Made by a program: the position numbers and the translations under genes
In this document: piece after piece, positions 31,545-42,286 of the stretch
How positions within the stretch are numbered: the first letter of the stretch is position 1
Layout: each line of letters opens with the position of its first letter
From: Oncomelania hupensis
Taxonomy: Eukaryota; Mollusca; Gastropoda; Littorinimorpha; Pomatiopsidae
Direction of reading: 5' to 3'
Assembly: GCA_036898135.1 (NCBI GenBank)
Contig: CM072512.1
Location: forward strand, 14,697,517-14,761,516
Length of the DNA stretch: 64,000 nucleotides
The notes under the pieces: model-generated
The model's database searches: none
The model's input: only the letters and a program-made list of their open reading frames with translations
Told to the model about the DNA's origin: nothing

Positions 31545-34500
31545 CTACCCCCCTCCCAAAGAAAAAAAGAACCGACCGAGGTTATTTTTTACAAGTTCTG
31601 AGGATAATGTCAAAACACAGCAACGACCACGAAACCTTGATCTATGGAACCGATTTATCACGATCAGCGCGTGACAACAGATCCGCGAACACATTCTGTG
31701 TACCTGGAAGTGGTTCAAGAGTGAATCTGAACTCTTGTGCGGACATGAACCATCATCCTGGATAACGCCAATTCCTACTGTAGGGACAGTATGCCTATCT
31801 GTAGAAATATCCACGAGAGAAACACAACCCTGAGGTTCTACAACCTCGACATCTGGAAGCAAAAATGGAAATATGGAAGCTTTCGGTTTACGACCGAACA
31901 TCCGATCAAAAAGACTGAAACCTGCACTCTTTGACGGCAATTCTCTACATTCGAAGAGCAATGTAGGAAGATAGCGATGCCGAGCTTTCGGTTGAGAATG
32001 AACAACCTTTCGAAGCCTAGATTTCAAAGTGCCATGAAATCGTTCAACAGTACCATTTGCTTGAGGATGGTAGGGAGAAGTACGTATGGCTTGAGTACCA
32101 CACAAAGCATGAAACTGTTTCATCAAATCTGAGTTGAACTGAGAACCTTGATCTGAAAGAATTTCCTTGGGAAAACCTAACCTTGAAAAAATACTCATCA
32201 AAGCCTCAGCAACTGCAACAGAAGAAATGTCTTTCATAGGAACAGCTTCGGGAAACCTAGTAGCTAAGTCAATCAAAGTCAGAATATATCTGTGACCTTC
32301 AACAGATGGAGGAGACAAAGGCCCTACTAGATCAATAGCGACCCTCTCGAATGGAGTCGAGATAAGAGGCATAGTCGCCAAAGGAACAGGGGAAACTTTT
32401 CCTTTTGAAATTGTTTTCTGGCAAATGTCACAAGTGTGAACATAAGCACTCACATCAGCAGAAACACCAGGCCAAAAGAATTGGGATAGAATCCTAGTCA
32501 GAGTCCTACGAACTCCACAATGACCTGCCAAAAGTTGATCATGCGCAGCAATCATGACTGAAGTGCGAAGTTTTTCAGGAACAACAACCTGATGCAAAAT
32601 ATCCTTGGATTTCTGATACCTTCTGTACAAAATATCATCTTTAAAATAGAAAGTATAAGTAGCAGAACCAACAACCTTTTCTTCACCTGAAACAGCTAAC
32701 TTAAAACAACCTTGCAAAATAGCATCACCTTTCTGCAACTGAATAAGTTCAACACGAGTGACCTTCAAGTCATCGCACACAGTGACAAGAGGTTTGTGCG
32801 GGAGATCTTGCTTCCTAGCCTGAGCACGAGTAGTGACAGCAGCAACAGGGACATCATCAGCAGCAGCAGCAACTTGAGTATCTTGAGTCTGCTGGACAAT
32901 CAAACCTGGAATATTTCCTACAATCAAGTCAGCAACTGGATCCTCAAGAACACAACAAACCAACTCTCCAACAAAATATGGGCAAGAAACAACAACTTTA
33001 GCCTGCTGATAAATGTTGATCTCTCCACCAAAAGTTTTACAACGAACAGTACCTGGTACATACTGCTCATCAGAAACCAAACGTTTTCGAACACCACAAA
33101 TGGTAGCACCTGTGTCTCGCAGAACTGAGCAAGCAGTAGAATTTACAGAACCAACTTCTAAATGCAAGTGACCAGGTGTCTGATCAAAAACAGAACAAAC
33201 AACTTCAGAGTCTACAGGGACAACTGCACAACCTGAGCTTGATTTATTAGTCTTATCATCTGAAGCTGTGGCTTTCTTTACAACAAAGGGACAAGCTTTT
33301 CTAGTATGACCACCAATGTTGCAAACAGGGCAAGGATTTTGACTATTTCGAAGGGGACATTGTTTAGGACCATGACCTTTACCATCACAAAGAGGGCAAT
33401 TATCAAAATTGGTGTAAAATGAACCACCTCCACGTCCACGTCTATAAGATCCCCGAGTTTGATCAAAACGACCTTCGACCTTTTGGTTCGAATCTGTGTA
33501 TGTTGGGTCTTTCTTTTGAAAACCACCACGATTTCTCCAATAGCCACGACCTCGATAGTTGGAGTAACCACCGCGAGAATCTGCAGAGCCAGCAGCAGCT
33601 TGCGATTCCTCAGCTACATCAACTGATCCTACTGAACCGAAAATTGTAGCAGCCGACTTGCGTGCTAAGTTCTTTCCGGGACGAGCAAGACGATAACTTT
33701 CAGCAGTTTTAACCATATCATCCAATGTGACAAGTCCACGCTCGCGAATGAAAGTAGCGAGATCTTGTGACACACATTCTAGAAACTGTTCACCTAACAC
33801 AAGATTCATTATTCCTTGCATGTTTCTAGGAACACCGGACAAAGCTATCCACCTATCAAACAATCTGTTCAGTTCAATACCAAATGTTTGGAAAGGTTCG
33901 TTTGAGTCTGGTCGGACTTCACGGAATTTCTTGCGAAAACCTTCAGCAGTACACTGGAACTTCTTAAGCAAATTGTCTTTCAATGTTGGATAATCAACCT
34001 GACCATTTGCAGCAAGACTGTGGTATAAGTTCAGTGCATTACCTTCTAACAAAGCTGAAAGAAATGTAACCCATTTGCTTCTATCCCAGCCAAGGGCTGT
34101 AGCATGAGTCTCAAAACGAAAAAGGTAAGAATCTATGTCATCTTGTCTTTCTTTGAAAAGAGGCAACTTGGGATAAACAGGCCTAGCACCAAAAGAATTA
34201 CTATCTCTACCTCTGTTTCCAAAACCCGTATCTTGTTCCTCAGGTCTATGTTCAGAACGAAACTCAAATTCCTTTTGTTTAGTTTTCTCTCTCTCTTTTT
34301 CTAACTCAACATCTGCTTGTTTATTTGCTTGTTCAACTTCTGCTTGTTTTTTAGCTAATTCAACATCTGCTAGTTTTTGCTTTGTAGCTTCTTCCAATGC
34401 TTTCTGTTTTGTTTCTTCTTCTAATTTTTTTTCATCTCTAACTTTTTGTCTTTCAATACGATCAAAACAATCCTGTACATATTTCCCACGTTCTTTTTCA

Positions 34501-34565
34501 GGAATACCCAAAGTTGTAGCTTGAGCAATAAAAGATTGAAACAACTGATCATAATCATCAGACAT
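31545..34565 (-). CDS. Gag-protease-integrase polyprotein (RT-less)
   Basis: 1006 residues from the ATG at 34563-34565. In order: a charged coiled coil (about 36-101); a retrotransposon Gag/SCAN-like region (about 145-295); two CCHC knuckles, CPLCDGKGHGPKQC (390-403) and CPVCNIGGHTRKAC (412-425); an aspartic protease with RDTGA (about 483-487); then directly an H2C2 zinc finger (H675, H682, C712, C715) and a DD35E integrase core (D745, D805, E841; AIDLVGP, LSDQGSQF, GTVERFHGT). No RT motif lies between or after. From about residue 940 the frame enters DNA that, in another frame, encodes the end of RNase H, so the last ~67 residues are junk. The stop TAG touches the LTR. Protease followed by integrase is the Gmr1-group order. 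No GPY/F module is visible after the core. Confidence 0.93.
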   Translation of the reverse strand: MSDDYDQLFQSFIAQATTLGIPEKERGKYVQDCFDRIERQKVRDEKKLEEETKQKALEEATKQKLADVELAKKQAEVEQANKQADVELEKEREKTKQKEFEFRSEHRPEEQDTGFGNRGRDSNSFGARPVYPKLPLFKERQDDIDSYLFRFETHATALGWDRSKWVTFLSALLEGNALNLYHSLAANGQVDYPTLKDNLLKKFQCTAEGFRKKFREVRPDSNEPFQTFGIELNRLFDRWIALSGVPRNMQGIMNLVLGEQFLECVSQDLATFIRERGLVTLDDMVKTAESYRLARPGKNLARKSAATIFGSVGSVDVAEESQAAAGSADSRGGYSNYRGRGYWRNRGGFQKKDPTYTDSNQKVEGRFDQTRGSYRRGRGGGSFYTNFDNCPLCDGKGHGPKQCPLRNSQNPCPVCNIGGHTRKACPFVVKKATASDDKTNKSSSGCAVVPVDSEVVCSVFDQTPGHLHLEVGSVNSTACSVLRDTGATICGVRKRLVSDEQYVPGTVRCKTFGGEINIYQQAKVVVSCPYFVGELVCCVLEDPVADLIVGNIPGLIVQQTQDTQVAAAADDVPVAAVTTRAQARKQDLPHKPLVTVCDDLKVTRVELIQLQKGDAILQGCFKLAVSGEEKVVGSATYTFYFKDDILYRRYQKSKDILHQVVVPEKLRTSVMIAAHDQLLAGHCGVRRTLTRILSQFFWPGVSADVSAYVHTCDICQKTISKGKVSPVPLATMPLISTPFERVAIDLVGPLSPPSVEGHRYILTLIDLATRFPEAVPMKDISSVAVAEALMSIFSRLGFPKEILSDQGSQFNSDLMKQFHALCGTQAIRTSPYHPQANGTVERFHGTLKSRLRKVVHSQPKARHRYLPTLLFECRELPSKSAGFSLFDRMFGRKPKASIFPFLLPDVEVVEPQGCVSLVDISTDRHTVPTVGIGVIQDDGSCPHKSSDSLLNHFQVHRMCSRICCHALIVINRFHRSRFRGRCCVLTLSSELVKNNLGRFFFSLGGG
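31547..31560 (-). promoter_or_regulatory. Polypurine tract
   Basis: Minus strand TTTGGGAGGGGGG, followed by TAG and the LTR start TGTAACG. Position and composition fit the plus-strand primer of LTR elements. It overlaps the last codons of the ORF. Confidence 0.8.
31642..31757 (-). pseudogene. RNase H C-terminal remnant at a deletion junction
   Basis: In a frame different from the large ORF this minus-strand stretch encodes EFRFTLEPLPGTQN and FADLLSR, the usual end of Ty3/gypsy RNase H (its last catalytic Asp lies in FAD), and stops at TAG (31642-31644). It starts abruptly at about 31757, right after codons for GVIQDD of the integrase-side frame. This marks an internal deletion that removed RT and most of RNase H. 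Confidence 0.82.
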
Positions 34566-36189
34566 GGCTAAGTACAATGTAGATCAACAACCAACCAAAA
34601 AAAAAATTACTATAAAAGTATCAAAGTGTTCAAACAGTAAATCAATAAAATATCAAAGTATCAACAATGAAATGGCAAAATGCAATCAATCAAACAACTA
34701 TAAATTGCTCAATGAATCTTATGAAAACAATTAAGTTTTTTTCAAAAGCAGCTTTTTCAATACAATGCACAATTCAAGTTATAATGAAAGCAGTCAAGTC
34801 TTAATGTAAACAAAGCAAATTATATATTATATTATCCAAATATGTTTTACAAGTTGTGAAGCAATGACAAAAAATCTTTTTAAATATCAAATGGAATACA
34901 CCGAGTCAATATATTCACAACATATGTTGAAGAACTTCAACTGAAGTTGATAATAAACACAATGAATATACAGTGAGAGATTAAATTACTAAGTTAAGTT
35001 TGGATCCAAGTATTTGTCAAACAGTCTTTTAATTTTAAAGTATGATAATATTATTATGCATAATCACAGTAATAAATCTATTCACAAGTATTTAAAGTTT
35101 GTATTAATGTCAATAGGAATTTAAAAAAAAATTTAAATAAATTTCTAAGTCAAATAAAATATACCAACGTTCAACACTCACAATCAAATTTGTTACCTCC
35201 CTTTCCCCAAGAGAATAATTATATAAACAGTGTAAAAAACTATCCTAATGAAAAATATATACAATGCCCACAAAGGAAATATTATTTAAACAAAGTTATT
35301 AAATAAAGAATTATGAAATGAGAAAAAAAAAACAATTAACTCTCAACACAGTAAGCACTAGAACTAAATAATACTATAATACCAAGTAGACGGCCAAAGG
35401 AAAAAAAAAAAACTCAACAAAATAACAAAGTCTTATCAAGAGTAATTTTATAAATAATAAGAATCAATAAGTGTCACACTAACTACTATATTATTCTATA
35501 TCCAATTAAATTCAAAGTCAAACAGAACTACTAAACCACAAAACAAAATCACAAATAAAAAACTATCAGCACTAACAATCCAACATGAACCAAAGGAAAC
35601 AATGTATCAACAACTAAACTAAATCAAGGGAAACAATTTAACAACAACCAAGCTAAATCAAGGGAAACAATTTAACAAGGATAACCCAATATAACTACAT
35701 ACATAAATACAGAATATTATAATATCAAACTCAATGCAAATCAACAACACAATGAATAAATAAAATAAATCAAATTAAATGGGGCTGAAATCCTAATACT
35801 ACAACCTACTTAAAATAAGGGCAAAGAGAACATACACCCAAACACACGCATGAAAGGACAGAACCCTACACAGCAAAGAACTAACAAAAACAAACAATCC
35901 CACTAACAGAAGAACAGAGCTGAAAATAAGAAAATAGCAACCCGCAGGCAGAAAAAGAATTAAGCCCTTAGTGCCCAGAAACTGTACACAGGCACAGCCG
36001 TTACGCCGGAGACGGCATTGTCACACAAAACAAAACATCACAGTCATACACAATATAATCAAGAAGTCCAAGGGAGATAAGCCCACTAGTCTAACAGTAT
36101 ATATATATATATAATAACTAGTGGTGCCCTTACTAAATATAAATATGTATGACTTAATGCTAACACAGAGAAAGTCTAGGGTCACCAAA
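34566..36189 (-). other. Long untranslated leader of the LTR element
   Basis: About 1.6 kb of A-rich sequence between the 5' LTR and the Gag ATG. It has no long frame and many short ATGs on the minus strand, and contains a short (TA)n near 36098-36113. An internal entry site, splicing or reinitiation may be needed to reach Gag. Confidence 0.75.
36170..36187 (-). promoter_or_regulatory. Primer binding site
   Basis: Two bases after the 5' LTR the minus strand reads TGGTGACCCTAGACTTTC. TGG pairs with the tRNA CCA end. The TGGTGACCC start recalls the tRNA-Trp-type primer sites of CsRn1-like elements, but the tRNA was not checked. Confidence 0.75.
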
Positions 36190-37767
36190 TGTAACGAAGG
36201 GTTTTTTGTGTGTATTATGATCTAAATAAATATATGTATAACTACTTATGGTGTATTGAATGAGTGTGTGGGTGTGGCTGTCTGACGCTCAGTATAAAGG
36301 AGTGTGTTCTATCTCTGTTTACTTTACTAACATCTCATCCTTCACCACACACATGCTCTCAGACAAGGACAAAGTCTACACAATTGTTTCTCTTTGCCCT
36401 CCTGTTATACTATTCCTCATTCAATTATAAACATACACATTAAACCATCTTCACATACACTAAATTCACAGATACATTAAATCATACAATTCTTTCCAGC
36501 ATATAAATAAATTCACACATACGTTAGTCAAGTGCACACAGTCAGTGTATTACTCTCACCCAGGCACTTGGGTGAGTGCACGCAGATTACTCAGTAAGTT
36601 CATGCAGTTTCTGTTAAGAGTTCAACACTGGTAGAAGTCGTTGTCCCTTTCTGGGGACGTCACTCGACTCTACTCTGTTCATTAGCACCGACACAAATAT
36701 CTCACTTTAAATATTTCACTTTGATGACTTGGAGACACAGAAGTCACAGTTTTTATTTACTGACCTATTTCATGGATCAAGCACTCCAGGCGCGGAATTA
36801 TTAGCCGTCGCTGGAGTCACAGCCACCCACACTGAAGACGCTGCAGATGTCTTCGTGGCGTCGATCCGGAGATTTACTTCGGCACCGTTGTTGCAATTCT
36901 GCGCCAGTGATGGTATCCGAAGGAGAGGCAAGGCAAAGATGGGGTCCACATCCGGTCAGGCCAGTGATGTCATGGGGACCAGATCCATCCGCCGCACATC
37001 AGGGGTTCTTTGCTCCGTAACCGCCCCGCTGTATACAACATGTACACAATCGTAAATTTTTGCTCCTATCCTTAAAGAGACTGTATGTCTTTATAGCTCA
37101 CATTGAGCAAGGATCATTTCCCTTTGTAGAATGTCTCTACACGCCACCACAATCACTACAATCACTATTATCAGCATTCCTGTGACAATACCTAGTATAG
37201 CCACTTTACACACATTGCATAGGCTACACACAATGGACTATGAGCCAAATATTACAAACACATTTTATAACATATTTATACCCATTCATTCATCAATAGA
37301 TATTCAAATTACACAACTGAAATACGTTCCTATTTCAGCCAATATCTTCACATATGACTGAATATAAAAAATGGCATCATAATTACAAACTGAGTCACAC
37401 ATACATGTATACACATGATCAAATAAATATTGACACGAGTTATCGAACTTTGTTTTCAAACATGGGTTCTTCTGTACCCTAAACGTACTAATTTACAAAA
37501 AGCAATACTCTTCCTTTTTCGTAAGAATAGCTTAGCAGTTCATTATAAATACCACTAATAATAATAATAATAAACAAATACCTGTATTCTTATACAGCTA
37601 AAGTCCTAAAGAAACAGGTCTTTCCCGAGCACCCACAAAAAAACGTCCTCTCGCTTAGGCTGATGTATAGTCTCTGCTCTAACAACAGTTCACAAACTAT
37701 TCGAAAAATTACGCAGTGACGTCATCACGTCTTCATACACAAATGTGTACGAACTGCGGTCGTTACA
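36190..37767 (-). repeat. LTR (5' LTR of the minus-strand element)
   Basis: 1578 bp and near-identical to 29969-31544. It carries the same TGACGTCA at 37717-37724. In minus-strand sense this copy would hold the active promoter. Confidence 0.96.
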
Positions 37768-37772
37768 GTAAC

Positions 37773-38035
37773 GTCCTGTTAGTATGCTTGACAAAATTTC
37801 GTCTTTTTTCAAGTCTCAAGTTTATTCACGGTTCTAGCCTTCGAGGGGCTTTTTAGCCAATTCAAACGAACGTATCTTCATACACGTAGCGAAATAAGGC
37901 AAAAATAAAATCAAATAAAGCTGCGTTCACGTCATCTCACGCACTCAATACAATATAAATATAATATAAATAATCTAGAAATAGAGTCTTAAATGGGATC
38001 TAAACTGTCATAAACCCGTTTTGTGGGTTCAAGTG
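37773..38035 (-). repeat. Possible LINE 3' UTR fragment
   Basis: On the minus strand 'gaaggctagaaccgtgaata' followed by 'aacttgagacttgaaa' looks like the 3' end of a LINE ending in AATAAA-type sequence. A TIR element has inserted at its distal side. The assignment is weak. Confidence 0.35.
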
Positions 38036-38717
38036 CAGAGATGCCAACCCTCACGGTTTCGCCGTATTATTTTCCCGTGGCAAATAGTTTTTACCGATTT
38101 ACGCTGAAGTCATTTTTCTTACGGCGAGAATAATTTTTACAAGAATATATATTTCCAGCTGATGATTATGGCAAAAGGACTGTTACACGTTTCAGACTGA
38201 TAACATTTAGGCAATGTCACAGTATAAAATAATGCAGCATATTATATAACGACCTTATAATGTAATAAATCTATTTGATTAGTTTAACTTATTGTATATC
38301 GGTGTTCACAACCTTGTTAGCTGCGCTGAAGCAGCAGCAGCAAACAAAACAATGCAAAGAAATCAATGAGATTTACCTTTTTTAAAATTTTATACCGATA
38401 CACAACCTCAAAGAAATTTATTTTAATTAACTCTAACATTGTGCTGTACATGATTCTGATTCGTAGCAGGTTGATGTTAAAAATTTTGCGAACTGACATC
38501 GCTTATCCTTCAGACTTCGGTCGGGGTCAAGTTTTACCACAGATTATTATAGAATTCTTTTGCGGAGCTCAGTCATCTTTGATTTTTCCGATATGATTTT
38601 TAATAAGAAATCTCAATTCTGTACCTTTGCTCCCTCTTGTCTAATGACAAAATTTTAAATCTACTGACAATTTATAAATTTCTCACTGACAGATTTTTCT
38701 GCAGGTTGGCATCTCTG
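38036..38717. mobile_element. 682-bp TIR element (MITE-like)
   Basis: Perfect 14-bp terminal inverted repeats CAGAGATGCCAACC (38036-38049) and GGTTGGCATCTCTG (38704-38717) are flanked by the direct repeat CAAGTG (38030-38035 and 38718-38723). The interior is AT-rich with no transposase frame. The termini recall hAT-type ends, but hAT elements make 8-bp duplications and only 6 bp match here, so the superfamily is open. Confidence 0.85.
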
Positions 38718-38723
38718 CAAGTG

Positions 38724-39403
38724 TATAAACAAATTATAGCCTAAATGTGTGTACCCATTTTCTTTATAACCGCACTCCGGTCAGCGTGTACCCCGAGCAA
38801 ACTTCATATTTCCGGAGATTGCCGAGTGAGATGGAACATCGGAATGTCTACTCTTACGTCGCAAACCCTAACAATCACTCGTGGTCTTGATAGAGATTGA
38901 TCTATTGCTTTTTGTGTTCTAGCTGTCAGTGCATGCTATGATGCTAATACCGTAGCTTGTGACTGGGTGAAATTCCACAGCCACAGACAGCACACATTCC
39001 ACACCCACAGCACACATTCCACCCATCTTGATTTCCTTCTCTACGTCACAAACGGGAAAGCCCGTTTCGTCGCTAGACATCAGGCGCTCACATTGGGGTC
39101 TCTCAAACGGCGTTATAGGGACGGTTGTCGGCCATCATGACCGCACAAATACTGTCGCTGACATGTAGGTCTATCACAAACTTGGCTACTGTTAAATTGT
39201 CTTTCAAAAATATTGATAATAACCACTTTAGGAGTCAGACGTAGCTTTAAAACGCCTTGTCAGAGTCGTACACCGTTACTAAACAAAATAGTTAGCATGC
39301 AGATCATGTGACAAGCTTCTCTACAAGCAGGAAATAACATCAACATAACATGCCATTCAAGGGCAATGTCTTCACGGTTAAACATTGGTTGTCGTTCTTT
39401 TTC
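38724..39403. other. No recognisable gene
   Basis: Contains a short duplication of 'cacagcacacattccac' near 38983-39021 and otherwise nothing identified. Confidence 0.5.
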
Positions 39404-40035
39404 CGGAAATGATGTCATGAATTCCCCAAGCGATGGGATTGGTTCTGTCGTGGTTGATGATTTAAGAGGTGTGGGCCTTGTTCTTCTTCTTTACATCTTT
39501 TGAATTCTTCTTCTTCTTCATTATATCATTTAAACCTTTCTTCTTCTTCTTCTTCTTCTTCTTCTTCTTCTTCTTCTTCTTCTTCTTCTTCTTCTTCTTC
39601 TTCTTTATATCATTTAAACCTTTCATCTTCTTCTCCTTCTACTCCTCCTTCTTCTTGCCACGCCTCCTCCTCTTTATTCTTTTTCTCATCCTCCTCCTCC
39701 TCCTTATTCTTCCCTCTCCTTCTTTTTCTTCTCTTTATCCTCCTACTTCTTCCTGCTCATCCTTCTTCTTCTCCACCTCCTACTCCTTCTTCATCTTCAT
39801 TATATCATTTAAACTCTTCTTCTTCTTGCCACTCATCCTCCTCCTTATTCTCTTTCTCCTCCCTCCTCATCGTCTTCCTTCTTCTTCTTACCTCTCCTTC
39901 CTTTTCTTCTTCTTCTCTTAACTCTTCCTAATTCTTCCTCCTCTTCCTTCCCCCTCCTCCTTCTCATCTTTCATCTTCTCTTCTTCCTTTTTCTCCAACC
40001 AATCCTTCTCCTCCTCCTCCTTCTTTCCTCCTCCT
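39404..40035 (+). repeat. (TTC)n / polypyrimidine satellite, copy 2
   Basis: Opens with the same lead as 29063 ('atgatgtcatgaattcc', 'tcgtggttgatgat', 'gggccttgttcttc'). A TTC run at about 39537-39604 follows, punctuated by 'catttaaacctttc', then degenerate TTC/TCC sequence to the LTR start. Confidence 0.8.
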
Positions 40036-40786
40036 TGTTACACTCGTTGTTGGTTTTTATCAGTAGTTGATTCAGCCCCGATGCTTGAATCCTCTGATAA
40101 GTGTAACTCGGATTCGTTTATCCACGCAACCTGTTCACTCAGCAACAAATCAGGAGTCGTCGTGTGAAGTTTTCCAACTTTATTCAGCGTACATCAACAG
40201 CTGTATACAATCCCTTTTTCACTTTTCACTTTCTCTCTTTTCACAACACAGTGCATCAATTATATAGTTTTTCTCTACTCTAGAGAACGATGGAACGTTC
40301 CAGCGTGACGCAATTATAACCAATCAGGATAAAGTTCGTCATCACTGTCTTACGTCATACAACTTTCTTTACAGTCCAAGAATTTCTCAGTTACCAGTAG
40401 ATCTATCTAGACGCTTCGATCGATAGTAAACAAGCAATCCTAGAAAATTCTCCAATAGTATCGACCAACGAAAATTATCAACATTATACCAAGCTTCTTC
40501 TAACAACAACGCAAAATCAAATCAAAGGTAAATACACTCTGTTAGAATCAGAATCAGAATCAGAATCAGAATCTTTATTGTCCCCATGAAAACACAAGGA
40601 AATGTGTGTGCGGCGTACACTTCATCAACACAACGGCACAAAAGCAATAAAACACAAAAGACTTCAGGGATTAAAACAATACACCCCAAAGAACAGAAAA
40701 GCAGGTGTACACAACATGAATGTAGCTTATGAAATAATAAAAGTCATGCATCCTACTTTCTAACCCCTAACACAAAACACCCACCT

Positions 40787-40870
40787 ACACACACACACAC
40801 ACACACACACACCCGCACGCACACACACCAACACACACGCACACACACGCACACACACCCACACACACCA
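40787..40870. repeat. (CA)n-rich microsatellite
   Basis: CA runs interrupted by CCGCACG and CCAA steps. Confidence 0.85.
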
Positions 40871-41017
40871 GAAGTTAAAAAGTTACCGGTACAGTATTTA
40901 ATGCAGACTGTCACTGGCCTGTAGCAGGACCAGTAATGACGTCGCTTCTAACCTAGTTGCAGTGTTCTAAACACACAACGGGAGTTGTGCTAAGTCTGTG
41001 TTTATTTCATTTCAGTG

Positions 41018-41310
41018 CAGATCAACTGCAATTCCTGGATATTATTTTTATGCGTACACAACAGGACCCAAGAAACAAAGACCTGAATTTCCAAGCAGTA
41101 TACATGTTTTTGATATTATGAACCAGACTGCCATGCAAGGAGAAACTGGGTCAGTACAGGGTTTTCTGATGATTAACTTTGCACAGACTAAGTATGGTTA
41201 TGCATATGAATCTCTTAAAAACTAGACGACTAAAATCTATTGCTCTAAAAGCAAATTACATAGAATCACGCTGGATCCAGCTGATAATAAAAGAGTCAAG
41301 CTACAAAGAG
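41018..41310 (+). other. Exon-like block of unknown origin
   Basis: 'tttatttcatttcag' precedes 41018 and looks like a 3' splice site; 'aaagag|gtaagtaa' follows 41310 and matches a 5' splice site. The frame between encodes IPGYYFYAYTTGPKKQRPEF, then HVFDIMNQTAMQGETGSVQG and NFAQTKYGYAYESLKN, then a TAG; beyond it the same frame continues plausibly (LHRITLDPADNKRVKLQR). I do not recognise the protein. It could be a host exon, a captured exon or chance. Confidence 0.3.
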
Positions 41311-41754
41311 GTAAGTAATAAATGCTTCAACCTACAAATGTTCCTCCACATGCAGGTTTATTATAGCTAAAATAAACAAAACAAAACAAAACAATACTTT
41401 TACAACCACTTCTACAGGCATACACTCATGCACACACACACGAATACACACCACCACTACTGTTAATAACAATAATCACAGTCTGATTATAACATATAAA
41501 ATGATATTGCATCCAATCTAACAATCATTATCACAGTTCTTGATGGTTAAGAGTCAGTCCAAGATGATGATGATGATGGTGATGGTATGTAAATACATGT
41601 TCACATTGACAGCAGTGATGGGAATGACAACAATAGGAAAAGGTAATCATAGCACATTGCACAGGCTGTTTTTAATTATTTGCAAAGAACCAATTTATGT
41701 ACTAATACTGTTGAGATAGCCAATAATGGTAATTACTACTAGTACTAGTGTTGT

Positions 41755-41850
41755 TGATGATGATGATGATGATGAGGAGGAGGAGGAGGAGGAGGAGGAT
41801 GAAGATGATGAAGATGATGAGGATGAAGATGATGAGGATGAAGATGAGAC
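41755..41850. repeat. GAT/GAG simple repeat
   Basis: Mixed (GAT)n, (GAG)n and GAAGATGAT units. Confidence 0.85.
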
Positions 41851-42286
41851 TGCCAAGGATGAAAGACCATTTTTATTTCTCTTAACAATGTCCTAATAAA
41901 CATAGCAGTGAAATAAACAACAGACAAGTTTCAATTTCAATTTGAATCAGAAAATAGCAGCATCTGGAACATAAATTTGTGTACATATAACTGCTGCAAA
42001 TTCATATTATTTTGACAGTGACAGTGTTTGTTTTTGATTGATATAAATATCAGTACAACTTATGGTAATCTGATGAATAAAAATTGATACAGCAACAAGA
42101 TTGATATAAATAATGATGACAATGGGTATGGTGATAATGATGATGTTGATAACGAGAATGATGGTCCTGGCAAAGGTGCTTCAGGTACTCCTTTTGTATC
42201 CAAGCTAATTTTTCTACCTGGTGATTGATAATGATAGTACACAGTTAATCCATTCACTGCCATCCATCCTGGGCAACAACCATCAA

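Larger units (their letters stand above)
29969..37767 (-). mobile_element. Gmr1-like Ty3/gypsy LTR retrotransposon lacking RT
   Basis: A 7.8 kb element with TG...CA LTRs, perfect 5-bp TSDs GTAAC (29964-29968, 37768-37772), a PBS at 36170-36187 and a PPT at 31547-31560. Its only ORF (minus strand) is Gag-protease-integrase. RT and most of RNase H are deleted. The LTRs differ at about eight positions by eye over ~1.58 kb, so insertion is recent. That implies this RT-less copy, or its master, moved using enzymes supplied in trans, or that the deletion followed insertion. Confidence 0.95.

Noticed and set aside
38317..38596. Overlapping short frames inside the TIR element as a transposase
   Set aside because: Too short, AT-driven, with no catalytic motif.
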